From Ww85 sp963745765 (GTDB taxonomy: Bacteria; Desulfobacterota; Desulfobulbia; Desulfobulbales; Desulfocapsaceae), in contig CAVUYQ010000015.1 of assembly GCA_963745765.1 (NCBI GenBank), positions 377,769 to 441,768 of the forward strand: DNA of 64,000 nt. The letters run 5' to 3'. Under the pieces are notes generated by a model, which ran no database searches, had not been told where the DNA came from, and saw only the letters and a list, made by a program, of their open reading frames with translations. Made by a program: the position numbers and the translations under genes. Shown one piece after another: positions 9,416 to 19,441 of this stretch (position 1 is its first letter; each line of letters opens with the position of its first letter).

Positions 9416-9895
9416 ATGAACGCTATCCGTAGAGTAATGACGTGCGTGGATGTATCTGAGTATTCGAAAGAGACCATCGAGTTTTCATTGGCATTGACCG
9501 AGGAGAGCAAGATGGAAAATGTTTTTTTTAGTGTCGTGGACAGCAGGGATATTGATGCGGTGAAGATGGCCGCCCGCTACTATCCCGAACTGGTCTATGT
9601 CCAGAGCTTCATTGAAAAAGCAACAGCTGAGCGCCAGCAGCATATCAAGGACCTGATAAAAGAGCATTTCCCGTCAGTCACCAAGGACTTCAAAATCATC
9701 GTTCAAGTGGGACATCCTGTCGGGGAGATATTGGAAGCGATAGAAACGGAAAAAATTGACCTCGTTGTCATGGGCAACAAGGGAAGTACCAACCTTACCA
9801 GAACGCTTTTCGGCTCTGTTGCCGAGAAAGTGTTCAGACATTCACCTGTTCCTGTATTGAGCTTCAGGGATCGTAAAAAATTTCATCGTGATTGA
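9416..9895 (+). CDS. Universal stress protein, UspA family
   Basis: A 159-residue single-domain Usp. The N-terminal strand is RVMTCVDVSEYSKE and the ATP-binding signature is intact (VVMGNKGSTNLTRTLFGSVAEKV, with the G-x2-G-x9-G-S spacing). The start ATG has the ribosome binding site GGAGGA eight bases before. It is transcribed alone from the sigma-54 promoter at 9258 and ends at a bidirectional hairpin shared with the convergent receiver gene. Confidence 0.92.
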   Translation: MNAIRRVMTCVDVSEYSKETIEFSLALTEESKMENVFFSVVDSRDIDAVKMAARYYPELVYVQSFIEKATAERQQHIKDLIKEHFPSVTKDFKIIVQVGHPVGEILEAIETEKIDLVVMGNKGSTNLTRTLFGSVAEKVFRHSPVPVLSFRDRKKFHRD

Positions 9896-9947
9896 TGCCT
9901 GCCACTTTCCCGACCTTGCGATTACCCTTCCGGAAACATAAGAAAAG

Positions 9948-9979
9948 AAGCAGGCAGCTTTCTTCAGCTGCCTGCTTTT
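9948..9979. terminator. Bidirectional rho-independent terminator
   Basis: A 12-base perfect inverted repeat AAGCAGGCAGCT / AGCTGCCTGCTT with a six-base loop, followed by a T-run on the plus strand and preceded by an A-rich run that serves the minus strand. It separates the convergent Usp and receiver genes and overlaps the stop codon of the latter. Confidence 0.8.
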
Positions 9980-10356
9980 GATTTGAAACAGGCTTTTACC
10001 GTTTCCTTTATAGAGCCAATGCTTGAGGCGCTCTTTATTATGATTTGGCTGTTCTGAGCAGATTCCAGCTCGATAGAAACATCATCGTAGGTGTGCAGCA
10101 GTATCCGGGGAGAGGACTTCTTTTTCAGGAGTTTTTTCAAGGCATGATGTTCGTCGGGTGAAAACAGTTCAGGATCAAGAATGACCAGGTCCGGAGAGGT
10201 TGACGCGCATATCAGGTTGCAGGCATCGATCCCTTTGTCGGCGCAGGAAATTGTATATCCTTCTTTTTCTAATTCTCGTTTTAAAAAATCTCTGACATGA
10301 TGATTGGTATCAGTTACCAGGATATGAAATGATCCTCGTTCAGGTTTGATTTTCAT
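9964..10356 (-). CDS. Stand-alone response regulator receiver protein, divergent
   Basis: A 130-residue protein covering one receiver fold: FHILVTDTNHHVRDFL at the N-terminus, phospho-acceptor Asp in DLVILDPEL, switch Thr replaced in the LLHTYDD strand, and a conserved Lys in IIIKSAS. The usual double-acid pocket is reduced to a single Asp (TDTN), so phosphorylation may be weak. There is no output domain. It lies at the end of the minus-strand signalling island, 408 bases after the kinase-like gene. Confidence 0.75.
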   Translation of the reverse strand: MKIKPERGSFHILVTDTNHHVRDFLKRELEKEGYTISCADKGIDACNLICASTSPDLVILDPELFSPDEHHALKKLLKKKSSPRILLHTYDDVSIELESAQNSQIIIKSASSIGSIKETVKACFKSKAGS

Positions 10357-10489
10357 TATGCGCTCTCAAAGCAACAACTAGCCGGGATGTTTTAATATGC
10401 CTTCAGTATTTTTAGATAACACCACCGTAAAGAATACGTCTGTCCTTCAGGCGTCGCTTGCTCAGACGATTCCGGTTCTGGAAACCGGG

Positions 10490-10510
10490 TATTTTACACG
10501 TTGTAAAATA
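10490..10510. promoter_or_regulatory. Perfect palindrome, candidate operator
   Basis: TATTTTACA-CGT-TGTAAAATA is a nine-base perfect inverted repeat with a three-base spacer. It lies in the 408-base gap between the minus-strand kinase-like and receiver genes, about 135 bases upstream of the latter. No T-run follows, so it looks more like a protein binding site than a terminator. The rest of 10357-10764 shows no gene. Confidence 0.4.
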
Positions 10511-10764
10511 TCCTGACATGATTCTTCTGTATTCTCTCCGTTACCCTGGAATGAAGGCGGGCGGTTGCCTTGTCATGTGCTGTAGGATTCATTAAAGCAC
10601 GTCACGCATGCACACCATCGATGAGGCTGTATGCTTGGCTCGTCGCCGAAAATTGATTCGGGGCTCTTCCCCTGTTTATTCGTTTGTTACTATCTATGCT
10701 GCTGCATAAAATGTTCCAGAGAATGCTTGTCCAGGGCCTCATGGAATCAGGTCAGATGATTTTC

Positions 10765-11418
10765 TCATCGATGATTAATTGTTGCCGGGAAACTGATAAT
10801 AAGCCTGGTATCTTCACAACGGCAGGTGGCTCCAATGAGGTCGGCAAGGATACGCTCGTCATCCGGCGTTGTTTCAAGCAAAAGGGATTCCTGTTTCTCT
10901 ACCTGCATATCGATGATGATAGTTGCATTATCCGCAGACGCGTGAATCACTAGAGTACCACCCTCGCTTGGCATACGCCCGTAGAGGCGACAGAGTGTTA
11001 AATATAACAGTGACTCAAGGGGGAAAAGATAGGTATGAATACAAAGGCCTGACGGACAGGAAACCGAGACTGTTGTTTTTTTCATCGCCGCTTGACGCGC
11101 CGTCAGCGCAACGGCAAGAGACAGCGTTTCAGCAAGGTTTGCCTGCGCTAAGAAAGAATCGGCACTATGGGCAAATTGATTAAGATTTTTCATTATCATG
11201 TTTGATCTGGCAACCTGTTTCATAATGCTTGAAACGGCAGATTGCACACGTCCAGACGGGACGCCGCCGTCTTCTTCGGTCATACCGGCAAGATCGTCCA
11301 GGAGTCCGGCATTTTCGTTTATAATTGATAAGGTATTTTTGATTTCATGAGAGATTGAGGCAGAGGCTCTGGCGAAAACCCTCAGACATATTTCGTTACT
11401 ATTTTTTGTATTTTCCAT
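10765..11418 (-). CDS. Histidine-kinase-like protein with HisKA region and degenerate ATPase part
   Basis: A soluble protein of 217 residues. The H-box is clear (ASASISHEIKNTLSIIN, His near residue 24) and is followed by the second dimerisation helix. The C-terminal part has the length of the beginning of an HATPase domain, but no N-box, G1 or G2 glycine motifs can be seen. It may act as a phosphotransfer or dimerisation partner rather than an autokinase. It follows the receiver gene at 11511 in the same direction. Confidence 0.65.
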   Translation of the reverse strand: MENTKNSNEICLRVFARASASISHEIKNTLSIINENAGLLDDLAGMTEEDGGVPSGRVQSAVSSIMKQVARSNMIMKNLNQFAHSADSFLAQANLAETLSLAVALTARQAAMKKTTVSVSCPSGLCIHTYLFPLESLLYLTLCRLYGRMPSEGGTLVIHASADNATIIIDMQVEKQESLLLETTPDDERILADLIGATCRCEDTRLIISFPATINHR

Positions 11419-11510
11419 GTTAATCGGGTGTTGCCTTCTGTGTTGAGGAGCGTTGTCTGATCAGGAGCAACCGCACCATCCTGTGCGCCAGCTCTTACTC
11501 TGTTGTCGGT

Positions 11511-11912
11511 TCAATTGTCGCATCCGTCATTTTTTTCTTTAAATGCAGCTTCTATTTTTTCAATCAGCCGATTGAGATCAACCGGTTTCATAACGTAATC
11601 GTAAGCCCCCAGTTTCATGCCTTCCTGACCAGTTTCAAAGGAGCCGTGCCCGGTGAGAATGATCACTTGTATAGCAGGATAGACCTGCTTTAGTTTGGCC
11701 AGGACCTCCAGACCGTCAATATCCGGCATTTTCAGGTCAAGAAGCAGTACATCCGGTTGATCCTGCTCTATTGCACTGAGAGCGTCCTCGCCGGAAGTGG
11801 CCATGGCCGTGTTGAATTTTCTCAACTGCAGCCGGGTGACAAGTGTTGATGCAAATTCAATCTCATCGTCTGCGATAAGTACTTTAATATTGTCTTTATT
11901 CGTCTCGATCAT
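11511..11912 (-). CDS. Single-domain response regulator (CheY-like)
   Basis: A 133-residue receiver with all key residues: acids in IADDE, phospho-acceptor in LLLDLKMPDIDG, switch Thr in ILTGHG, Lys in VMKPVD. The ATG at 11912 was chosen because it precedes the domain directly and overlaps the end of the upstream kinase by 17 bases, giving translational coupling; an in-frame ATG at 11966 lies well inside the kinase gene. There is no output domain, so signalling must go through partners such as the AAA+ activator or another phosphorelay component. Confidence 0.85.
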   Translation of the reverse strand: MIETNKDNIKVLIADDEIEFASTLVTRLQLRKFNTAMATSGEDALSAIEQDQPDVLLLDLKMPDIDGLEVLAKLKQVYPAIQVIILTGHGSFETGQEGMKLGAYDYVMKPVDLNRLIEKIEAAFKEKNDGCDN

Positions 11913-13625
11913 GTTTTTCACTCTGTTGTGGTATGGTGATGGTGAAAGCAGTGCCCTGGCCGACATGCGATCGCACGGTTATTTCCCCTCCGAGCTTTTT
12001 AATTAAGCCATAGGTGATGGATAAACCAAGCCCGGTACCTTTGCCTGTTTCCTTGGTGGTAAAAAATGGTTCGAAAATGTGCGGCAGGACGTCGGTCTTC
12101 GATACCGGAGACCGTTATCCTGGATAACAACCCGGACATCACCTGCTGTCAGTGGGTCATGATGGTAATTGTCCCATCCTTGCCGATTGCATCAATGGCA
12201 TTGTTGATGATATTTAAAAAATCTGCTGTAGTTGCAGGCGATCGCTGGTGATCAGCGTGACAGATTTTCCTGAATTGCAGGTTTACATTGATCCTGCTGT
12301 AGATCATGGAGTTTTCAAGAAACAGCAGAACTTCTTTGATAATGTCATTAACCTGCAGGACTTCAGGCGCACATCAGTGCGCCGGGCAAAGCCGAGAAGG
12401 CGATGGGTGATGGCTTTGCATCTCTCGACACTCTGATTGATCACCGTCAGGCAATTCTGAATCGTTTCCTTGTGTTCGAAACCGGCGGACATCGAGCAGG
12501 AGATCTTCGATCAAGCCGGTCTTCTGATGAATAATGGCCAGCGGGTTATTGATCTCGTGGCCGACCCCGGCTGCCAGTCGGCCGATAGAGGCAAGCTTGT
12601 CCGTATGTTCTGCATCCTTCAGCATGTTCAGCTGCATTTCCTCGGCTTTACGGATAAGGCTGGTAAGGAGGGTTGCCAGGATGTAGACAATCAGAACACT
12701 TATCGCCAGACAGGCAGCAATAGTGATGACGAGTTTGCTTCGAAACTGTATCCAGTGCTCGTGATGAATGTACTGCTTTTTGACGAGAACCAGAGACCAG
12801 GGGGTGTTGTTAACCTTCTCGATTATCCGGGATACTGTTTTCCCTTTCATCGGTGACAATGCTGCGGACTCCAGTCGTTATCTCGAAGTCAACGCGAGTG
12901 AGTATCGGGCCGTAAAAGCGCGATGTTGTCTGCAGTGGACCCTGTTAATCCACGAGGAAAAGATCATCCGAAGCATCTGTTTTTATGGTGTCTATAAAAT
13001 GCTGCAGCGTGAGAGCATCGATGGTTGCCCTGAGCACCCACATCTCACCCGTCACGGGGTCCAGGTTGTTGACGGCGATGGAAAAATGGGGCACCTTTCG
13101 GTAGCCGGTATAAACCCCGCTGATATATACGCCTCTGTCTGAAACTTCACCTGAACCACTCTTCGCGGGAATAATCCGTACCCTTGAGATCGTACGGACC
13201 CCAATAATCCTGTTGTATTCCGGTATGGTCGATGACACCAAGATCTGCGAAAAAGGGATATTGCCGTTTGAGCCTGACAAAGAGTTTTTCCAGGTTGTCA
13301 TCGATCATCAGCTCTTTATAACGATCTCTGCGGGCGGTGAACTTTACCACGGATTTGAGGTTGGCAATAAGCGCTTCAATTGATGTTGACCTTGCCGTCG
13401 AGCTGCCATTGCAGTTGATCGAGTTCTCTCTTTCTGCAGAAGATCCTTATAATAGTAGTACCCCAGTCCGGCAACGTTTACGACCGGTCCAGCGATGATA
13501 ATCGTTATCACAAGAATGAGTATCAGCCGGAACTGGCCGTAATTTCTCCTGTTCAGGCCAAGATCAATAGAGCTTTTCAGAGCCCTCGGGATGATTTTCT
13601 CGCCAGGCCGGCAAGTGTTTTTCAT
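11896..13625 (-). pseudogene. Cache-domain sensor histidine kinase, multiply frameshifted
   Basis: Pieces in successive frames on the minus strand add up to one kinase of about 575 residues. They are a first membrane helix (LILILVITIIIAGPVVNVAG), a dCache-like periplasmic domain (YPFFADLGVIDHTG, VYTGYRKVPHFSIAV, WVLRATID), a second helix (LVITIAACLAISVLIVYILA), an H-box (RLAAGVGHEINNPLAII), an X-region (AITHRLLGFARRT), a G2 box (GTGLGLSITYGLI) and a tail ending at 11896. At least four frame changes are needed. The order and motifs match the kinase at 25012-26668, its apparent paralogue. Because every piece is conserved, either sequencing indels or very recent decay is implied. Confidence 0.8.
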
Positions 13626-13987
13626 AAGGATAAATGCTCATTTTGATGGTTAACGAGAATTTCGCCCTGGCTCAATGTGCCTGAGATTGCTCTGTCCATG
13701 ACGCTCAGCCAGTCTCCAATAACACCATCAAGTATTTTTACCTTTTTCCATACCAGAAAATTGTAATGCAACTCTTCTATTCCTCCACAGACGAGATCGG
13801 TAATATTTTCTTTAACGACCATCTGGCAAATTCCTCTTCCGAGGGGCGTTCCATAATAATTGTTCTGGGCTCTCCTATCATTGAACCGTTCTCAAATCGA
13901 ACAATGAGTGATTTCTGTGGCAAGATCAAATCGAGGTGCGACAAAATCTCCCTGGACGGGTATCAGTAATTTTCGCACGGCAACCAT
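13622..13987 (-). pseudogene. NifX/NifB-type Fe-Mo cofactor domain protein, frameshifted
   Basis: The start ATG sits six bases after the stop of the upstream AAA+ gene with GGAGGAG between. The product begins VRKLLIPVQGDFVAPRFDLA, the signature of the dinitrogenase iron-molybdenum cofactor family. It then changes frame twice (near 13900 and 13825) to continue SLIVRFENGSMIGEPRTIIM and ITDLVCGGIEELHYNFLVWK. The family binds or carries metal clusters, but small members also occur beside regulators. The last bases overlap the start of the kinase gene, so it belongs to this signalling operon. Confidence 0.7.
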
Positions 13988-13993
13988 CTCCTC

Positions 13994-15417
13994 CTATTTC
14001 AACAAGCCGTATTTTTTCATTTTTCGCCATAACTTCATGCGTCCCCATCCGAGAGCTTGCGGCGGTTTGTGTTCTGTTGCCCCCGTGTTCTTTCAGGGCG
14101 TCAATAATCATCTGCCGTTCGATATCGAGCCCAGCTTTCTCCTTAGCTTCCTGGTTTCCGGAGCCGCTTCTCCCGGTCGGCTGCTCGCCAGTTTGTGCAG
14201 CTGGTTGGCTGCCGGTTCAATCACTGTGTCTTCCTGATCGTCCTGCTGCCGGTGTTTTTCAAACAGATAGGGGGGCAGATGTTCCTTATTTATCTTTTTC
14301 CGTTTGCAGATATTGACGGCATATTCGACAATATTACTCAGTTCCCTGATATTACCGGGATAGTGATAATCGAGTAGGGTCTGCATGGTGCTCGGGGTAA
14401 ATCCGACGATGGTTTTATCAAGCGCCCGGGTGAATTTTTGCAGAAAATGATCAAGCAGATAACGGATATCGTCCCTCCCGTTCCCGCAGGGGCGGAAGAT
14501 GGACATGCAGCACATTGAGACGGTAAAAAAGATCTTCCCGGAATTTGTTTTTCCTGCACCTGGTCCCTCAGTGGACGGTGCGTCGCCGCAATAATCCTGA
14601 CATCAACACTGATCTTGTGCTCACCTCCCACCGGGATAAACTTCCGGTCATCGAGAACCGAAAGGAGTTTTACCTGCAGGGGCAGAGGCATGTCACCAAT
14701 CTCGGTCAGAAAGAGCGTGCCTTTATCGGCCATTTTGAACATTCCCGGTTTGTTTCTCGTGGCACCGGTAAACGCCCCTTTTACATGCCCGAAGAGTTCC
14801 GACTCGAGAAGGCCGATCGGCAGAGCGCCACAATTGATCTTGATGAACGGAAATCCCGACCCGGGATGATTTTTGATGAATGACTTCAGCAATCTTGTCT
14901 TTCCCGGTGCCTGTTTCTCCTGTTATCAGACACAGAAGCATCCGTATGGGCCATCAGCGGGATCATATCAAATACTTTCTGCATCTTGGGGCTGTAGCCG
15001 ATTATTTCGACAGAAGTGAAATCCGCTGAGTCCCGGCCTTTTTCTCCGTCTCTCGCGCGGAGATATCCTCGATCATTACCATCAGGCCGCAACGGCTTTC
15101 ATTTTCTTCATCCAGAATGACATGGTGTACTGCACCGGGATTTTCCGTCGATAGCAATTAAGGATATCTCCTCTCACCGAAACAGACTCCCCGGTCTGCA
15201 GCACCTGGCTGTAGAGCTGGCCCCGTGTATTGCCGGTGTTGCTGCGGATGACAAGTTCCCCATGGAGTCCCAATACTTTTCCCATTGCATAGCCGGTCAT
15301 GGCTTCCATCAACCGGTTCATGATGATGATCCTGCAGGATGTATCAAGGACCATTACCGGGTAGGGAATGCCTTCCAGCAAAAATGCGATATCTGGTTTA
15401 AAAGATGCTTTCATCAT
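13994..15417 (-). pseudogene. PAS/AAA+/Fis sigma-54 activator, multiply frameshifted
   Basis: The segments are an N-terminal PAS domain (FLLEGIPYPVMVLDTSCRII), Walker A GETGTGKD, GAFTGA loop (ESELFGHVKGAFTGAT), Walker B KGTLFLTEIGD (acid position partly changed), the sensor segment VDVRIIAATHR, the YHYPGNIRELSNIVEYA motif and a Fis-type HTH (GGNRTQTAA, then LWRKMKKYGLLK in another frame). No receiver domain is present. At least four frame changes occur between 15100 and 14050. It heads the operon that continues with the NifX-like protein, the Cache kinase and a receiver. Confidence 0.8.
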
Positions 15418-15537
15418 GTCGCCGGATTGTTTTCTTGGATAACATTTACAAATAACGCAATACCCGGATTAAGGTAAACCGCTTTCTATATCGTCAAGCG
15501 TATCTCAGCCAATAGGAAATCGATCTTTTTTTCGCAG

Positions 15538-15554
15538 AGCCGGTAAGACCGGCT
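15538..15554. terminator. Hairpin after the DASS transporter gene
   Basis: AGCCGGT-AAG-ACCGGCT is a perfect seven-base stem just beyond the inferred stop of the transporter at 15577. It has no clear U-tract on the minus strand, so termination strength is doubtful. Confidence 0.45.
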
Positions 15555-15576
15555 TCTTTACTCAATCTCCACACGT

Positions 15577-17112
15577 TTAGTGTATCATCGGCACCTTGGT
15601 GACCATGCCCATCAATGGCCATATCGACGGTGACAGCCAGCCAGGTCACCGCCATCAGCAGGATACTTGCCGGAATTCCGAACTTCACGAACTCGCCCGT
15701 GGTGAACTGTCGCGAGTTGTAAGCGATAGCATTAGGTGCGGCGCCGACAAGCAGAAGAAATGGCATGCCTGCCGTAATCAATGACGAGAACAGGATCACT
15801 TCACCGCTCACTCCCAGGTACGGTGCGATAACCAGGGCTACCGGCAGCGAGATGGCGATAGCGGCTACGTTCATGATGAAGTTGGTCATGATCATTACGA
15901 AAAAAGCCATGCCGAGTACAAAGATGATTCCAGGGCGCGTCTTTGAACAGTTGCAGCCAGTTGACGGCCAGCCACTTTGCTGCTCCCGGTCTCCCATAAA
16001 CAAAAGCCGATGGACATGGCACCGGCAAAGAGCAGGATGATGTTCCAGGGAATTTCTTCCAGGTCATCCAGATCAAGAATGTTGAACAGAAAAAAGGCGA
16101 TGGTCGAGCAAAGCATGATGGCCGTCTTGTCAAGGCCCGCCAGCGCAGGAATGAAATTTTTCAAGGCGATGATCAGGATGGTAGAGAGGACGATTGCAAC
16201 CGTGGCGATCTCACGGCGGCTCCATCCTCCCAATTCGGCGTACATGCGCTTTGATCGTTCCTTGAGACCCTCGATGCGGCTTTTCTCGGGTCGGCAGAAG
16301 ATCATGAAGAATCCCCAGAGCAGGAAGACCATCAACCAGCCGACAGGGAACATGTACATACTCAGCTTGAAAAAACTGATCTCCACGTTCATGATATCCT
16401 TGTAAAAACCTAAGGCGACAGCGCCGCGTGCGGCTCCGAGAAGCGTTATGATGCTGCCGGCACCCGCCACGTAGGCCATACCGATGAATAATCCCTTGCC
16501 AAACCTGGTAGGTTCGCCGTTGTCTGCGTAGAAGGTGTGGATGGTCATCAGCAGCGGGAACATGGTGGCTGCTACAGCGGTGTGGGCCATCACGTGAGTC
16601 AGTCCGGCAGTCAGCACGAAGCAGCCCAGATAGATCATACTTGTCTTCTCTCCGACGAAGGAGAGCATCTTGTAGGCCAGCCGTTTGGTCAGGCCTGTCT
16701 TGGTAAAGACCATGCCGATAACGATAGAACCGAAAATGAACAATACCGACGGGTCCATGAAATCCTTAAAGGCGACGCTGGGACTCCTGATAAGAAAGAG
16801 GGCCTGCAGAGCACCGATGGCAATACTGGTTATACCGATCGGCACCACCTCAAACACCCACCAGGTGGCAGCCAGTGCAAAAACTGCCAGCGCACCTTTG
16901 GCCTGTGTGCTGAGCACAAAATGTTTACCCAGAGGATCGATGGCATCAGGCCACGGCGGGCACCAGTAAATAAACGCGAACAATCCGAGACCCAGGCAAA
17001 TGAAGAAGACACGTTTCCAGTTTAATTCCAGGGCTATTTTCGTCCAACTCTTATTCGCGAGCGCTATACTGCCGCCGAGAGCTGATTCGTTTGCTTGAGA
17101 CATTCTATTCAC
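15577..17112 (-). pseudogene. DASS-family dicarboxylate/anion:sodium symporter, frameshifted near the 3' end
   Basis: The first 385 codons are intact and describe an inner-membrane symporter with many helices (WWVFEVVPIGITSIAIGALQ, LTHVMAHTAVAATMFPLLM). Family motifs of the divalent-anion:Na+ symporters are visible, including VGAAPNAIAYNSRQFTTGEF in the second half. Frame changes near 15985 and 15925, and again near 15625, are needed to join the pieces into a 510-residue product ending WPLMGMVTKVPMIH at 15577. A C4-dicarboxylate or sulfate-like anion is the likely substrate. It stands upstream of, and reads toward, the AAA+/NifX/kinase operon. Confidence 0.8.
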
Positions 17113-17266
17113 CTATATGTATGGAATTTCGATCTCATCGGGAATTCCAGGCAAGCCTACGGTTATGCGATCATTAAGCTATTCCTGTTCCAGGTTGTTA
17201 TCTGGAGGCAGATGTTCTCTGAACAAGGCGACGAGCAATGAGGACCGGGGTCTTAGCGGTTGCGCC

Positions 17267-17707
17267 TTACCACGCCTTACTTTTCAGAATAGTTTTTATT
17301 TCTTCTTTCGATTGTTTCTGGAGAATGAGAATCCGCTTGTTCCGTGCCTCTTCGATTTTGTTAAGAAGTTCCTTGAAATCAACGGGTTTCTCAAGGAAAT
17401 CTTCAGCTCCGAGTTTCATGGCTTCAATGCTGGTTTTGATGGTTCCATGCCCGGTCAAAATAATTATTTCTGCATCGGGATGACTATCTTTGATGGTCTT
17501 CAGCGTTTCCATTCCGTCCATGCCCGGCATGGAGAGATCAAGGACAATGGCATCGAACTCCTGCCCATCCACAAGCTGTATAGCTTCTTCTCCCCGAGTT
17601 GCGCCGGTAACCTTTAAGCCGCGCACCTCTAGACGCTGAGAGAGTGAACGGATGAAATCCTCTTCGTCATCAACCAGCAGGACATTGCCTTTCATTTGTT
17701 TTTCCAT
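17267..17707 (-). CDS. Single-domain response regulator
   Basis: 146 residues: receiver with acids in LVDDEEDF, phospho-acceptor in AIVLDLSMPGMDG, Thr in ILTGHG and Lys in FLEKPVDF, then a short charged tail (KRILILQKQSKEEIKTILK) that may be a helix. The start ATG at 17707 follows GAGGAAA. It lies 43 bases after the kinase-like/BON/receiver fusion gene in the same direction. It is very similar in pattern to four other stand-alone receivers of this island. Confidence 0.88.
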   Translation of the reverse strand: MEKQMKGNVLLVDDEEDFIRSLSQRLEVRGLKVTGATRGEEAIQLVDGQEFDAIVLDLSMPGMDGMETLKTIKDSHPDAEIIILTGHGTIKTSIEAMKLGAEDFLEKPVDFKELLNKIEEARNKRILILQKQSKEEIKTILKSKAW

Positions 17708-17750
17708 GGCGGGTTATTTCCTCTTTTCTGATGAAATCGGTGATTATTAG

Positions 17751-18965
17751 TTATGCTGCGGCCTGCGAATGAACTTTTTCATTGGCGGCCTTAATGGTTG
17801 CCGACAACTCCTCGATATCGACCGGCTTATTCATGTATGCGAAGGCACCGAGATCCATGCAATCCTGCATATCCTTGCTCGTTCCATGACCGGTAAGGAT
17901 GATTACCTCGACCTCTGGAGCTATCTCTTTGGTTCGCCGGAGGACTTCAACTCCATAGAGACCGGGCATTTTCAGATCCAATACCATTACATCAGGACGA
18001 TCTTCGGCAACTATCTCCAGGGCATCTTCCCCGTTATACACACCGTAAGTTCCGACATCACGACTGATGAGCCGTTGTGAAACCGTCTGGACGAACTCCT
18101 TCTCATCGTCTACGAATAAAACCTTGGAGGGCAGTTCAAATTTTTGATTTCGATAAATGGAATCACTGGAGGTGGCACCTTGAGCCAGCTCAACATTACG
18201 GACCCCCTTGACCTGCTTGACTATTTCGGTGAGCTTTGCCTTCAGGCTGCTGTGGTTGAGAACACTCTGCCGGGCTGTCAGCTGGATATCTCCATCGCTT
18301 GCCTTGATGATCATGTTATGGCCATGAAGGAGCAATATCCGTTCGACCTCAGCCGCCAACCGCATGTCGTGAACAGCATTTTGGGATTCACTGGTTTGTA
18401 ACACGGATGTTTTATGGTAACATTTCGATATTTCATCAATTAATTCTTCCTTTGACTTGTTCTCCACCGGTAATACCAGATCATAGAGCGTTGGGTCATA
18501 GGCCTCTTTATGGAAAAGGAAATCAGTCCAGCTGTAGGCACTGACATCATGATTCCTGATTGCTTTCTTAGCCACGCTTTTGGAAAGCCCTTCTTGCATG
18601 GCAGAAGCGATCCTGGCTTGTTTTTTGTCTACAGCCAATATCCGCAGGACATGGGTTACCTGTGGCGGAATAAGTGACGCGAGAAAACCATGGAAAAGGT
18701 GGGATTCAGGTACACTGAGTTTGTCCGCCAGTACCAGGCGGAACATATTTATGATTATTTCTTTTTCGAGGGTGAACTGATTAAAGACTGAGGTTCGACC
18801 GTACATTATCTTTTTCAATTTTTCCGGATCGATCCCGAATCTTTCCTGTGTTTGGGTGAACAGGTCGAGGTCGTTATAATTCGTCAGCTTGAGATCGTTT
18901 TGTAACTCGCCGATAACATCAGCGACGGGAATGTATGTGCAGGGGAACAGAGCAATGGATGACAT
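17751..18965 (-). CDS. Cytidylate-kinase-like / BON-like / receiver three-domain fusion
   Basis: A 404-residue protein. Residues 1-200 follow the cytidylate-kinase-like family (FHGFLASLIPPQVTHVLRIL, KKAIRNHDVSAYSWTDF, DPTLYDLVLPVE), but the nucleotide P-loop at the N-terminus is replaced by ALFPCTYIPVADV, so kinase activity is doubtful. Residues 205-265 look like a BON/hyperosmotic domain (ASDGDIQLTARQSVLNH, VKGVRNVELA). Residues 280-395 are a receiver (LFVDDEKEF, VLDLKMPGLYG, ILTGHGT, MNKPVD). A relative without receiver but with a proper P-loop is at 39870. A sigma-54-like promoter lies upstream. Confidence 0.75.
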   Translation of the reverse strand: MSSIALFPCTYIPVADVIGELQNDLKLTNYNDLDLFTQTQERFGIDPEKLKKIMYGRTSVFNQFTLEKEIIINMFRLVLADKLSVPESHLFHGFLASLIPPQVTHVLRILAVDKKQARIASAMQEGLSKSVAKKAIRNHDVSAYSWTDFLFHKEAYDPTLYDLVLPVENKSKEELIDEISKCYHKTSVLQTSESQNAVHDMRLAAEVERILLLHGHNMIIKASDGDIQLTARQSVLNHSSLKAKLTEIVKQVKGVRNVELAQGATSSDSIYRNQKFELPSKVLFVDDEKEFVQTVSQRLISRDVGTYGVYNGEDALEIVAEDRPDVMVLDLKMPGLYGVEVLRRTKEIAPEVEVIILTGHGTSKDMQDCMDLGAFAYMNKPVDIEELSATIKAANEKVHSQAAA

Positions 18966-19441
18966 GGTAAACCCTCTTCGGCAAAGTTTTAAACTCCTTT
19001 TTCATAGTATTATGAAGCTACCTTTGTCTTCCTGCTTTGCACAATCCATGCCTGATGTTATATCCCGGTAGTATCGATATGTTATAGGGCTGTGTCCGGC
19101 ATAATGATAGATGGTTGTCTGTTCCGGCGTGTATCTGGTGTAACATAATGTATCATATGTATCTTATAGTATCAACATGTATCAGTCGGCCCGTTCCCGG
19201 CTTGACTGTTTAAAAACGGGCAGGCGGGGCTTTTCTGAAATGGATTGTGGTGAAAACGATCAGCATCTTGGAGAACTGACAGTACTTCTGCTCATCGGGT
19301 GTCGGGGAAATGCTGACACCACGAGAGTTATACGCTCTTCCGAAAGGAGCGGTGACTTGTTTACACCCTGTTACCCGGGCATATCGATGAAAAGAGATAG
19401 CTTGTCGGGGTGTACATATCAGGAAACGATGGCCGGCGTGA
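18966..19441. other. Intergenic region with sigma-54 site
   Basis: No credible gene. A minus-strand frame at 19210-19530 has no ribosome binding site and overlaps the receiver gene in another frame. The AT-rich part 19130-19190 has several TGTATC/GTATCA words on either strand, possibly binding sites. Confidence 0.4.
19039..19052 (-). promoter_or_regulatory. Sigma-54-like promoter of the kinase-like/BON/receiver gene
   Basis: On the minus strand GGCATGGATTGTGC has the GG and GC doublets 12 bases apart as RpoN requires, but deviates at the -12 element (GTGC rather than TTGC). It lies about 75 bases upstream of the start at 18965. Confidence 0.45.

Noticed and set aside
16537..17025. 162-codon plus-strand frame in the DASS transporter region
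   Set aside because: Antisense of a clear membrane transporter; composition is not protein-like.
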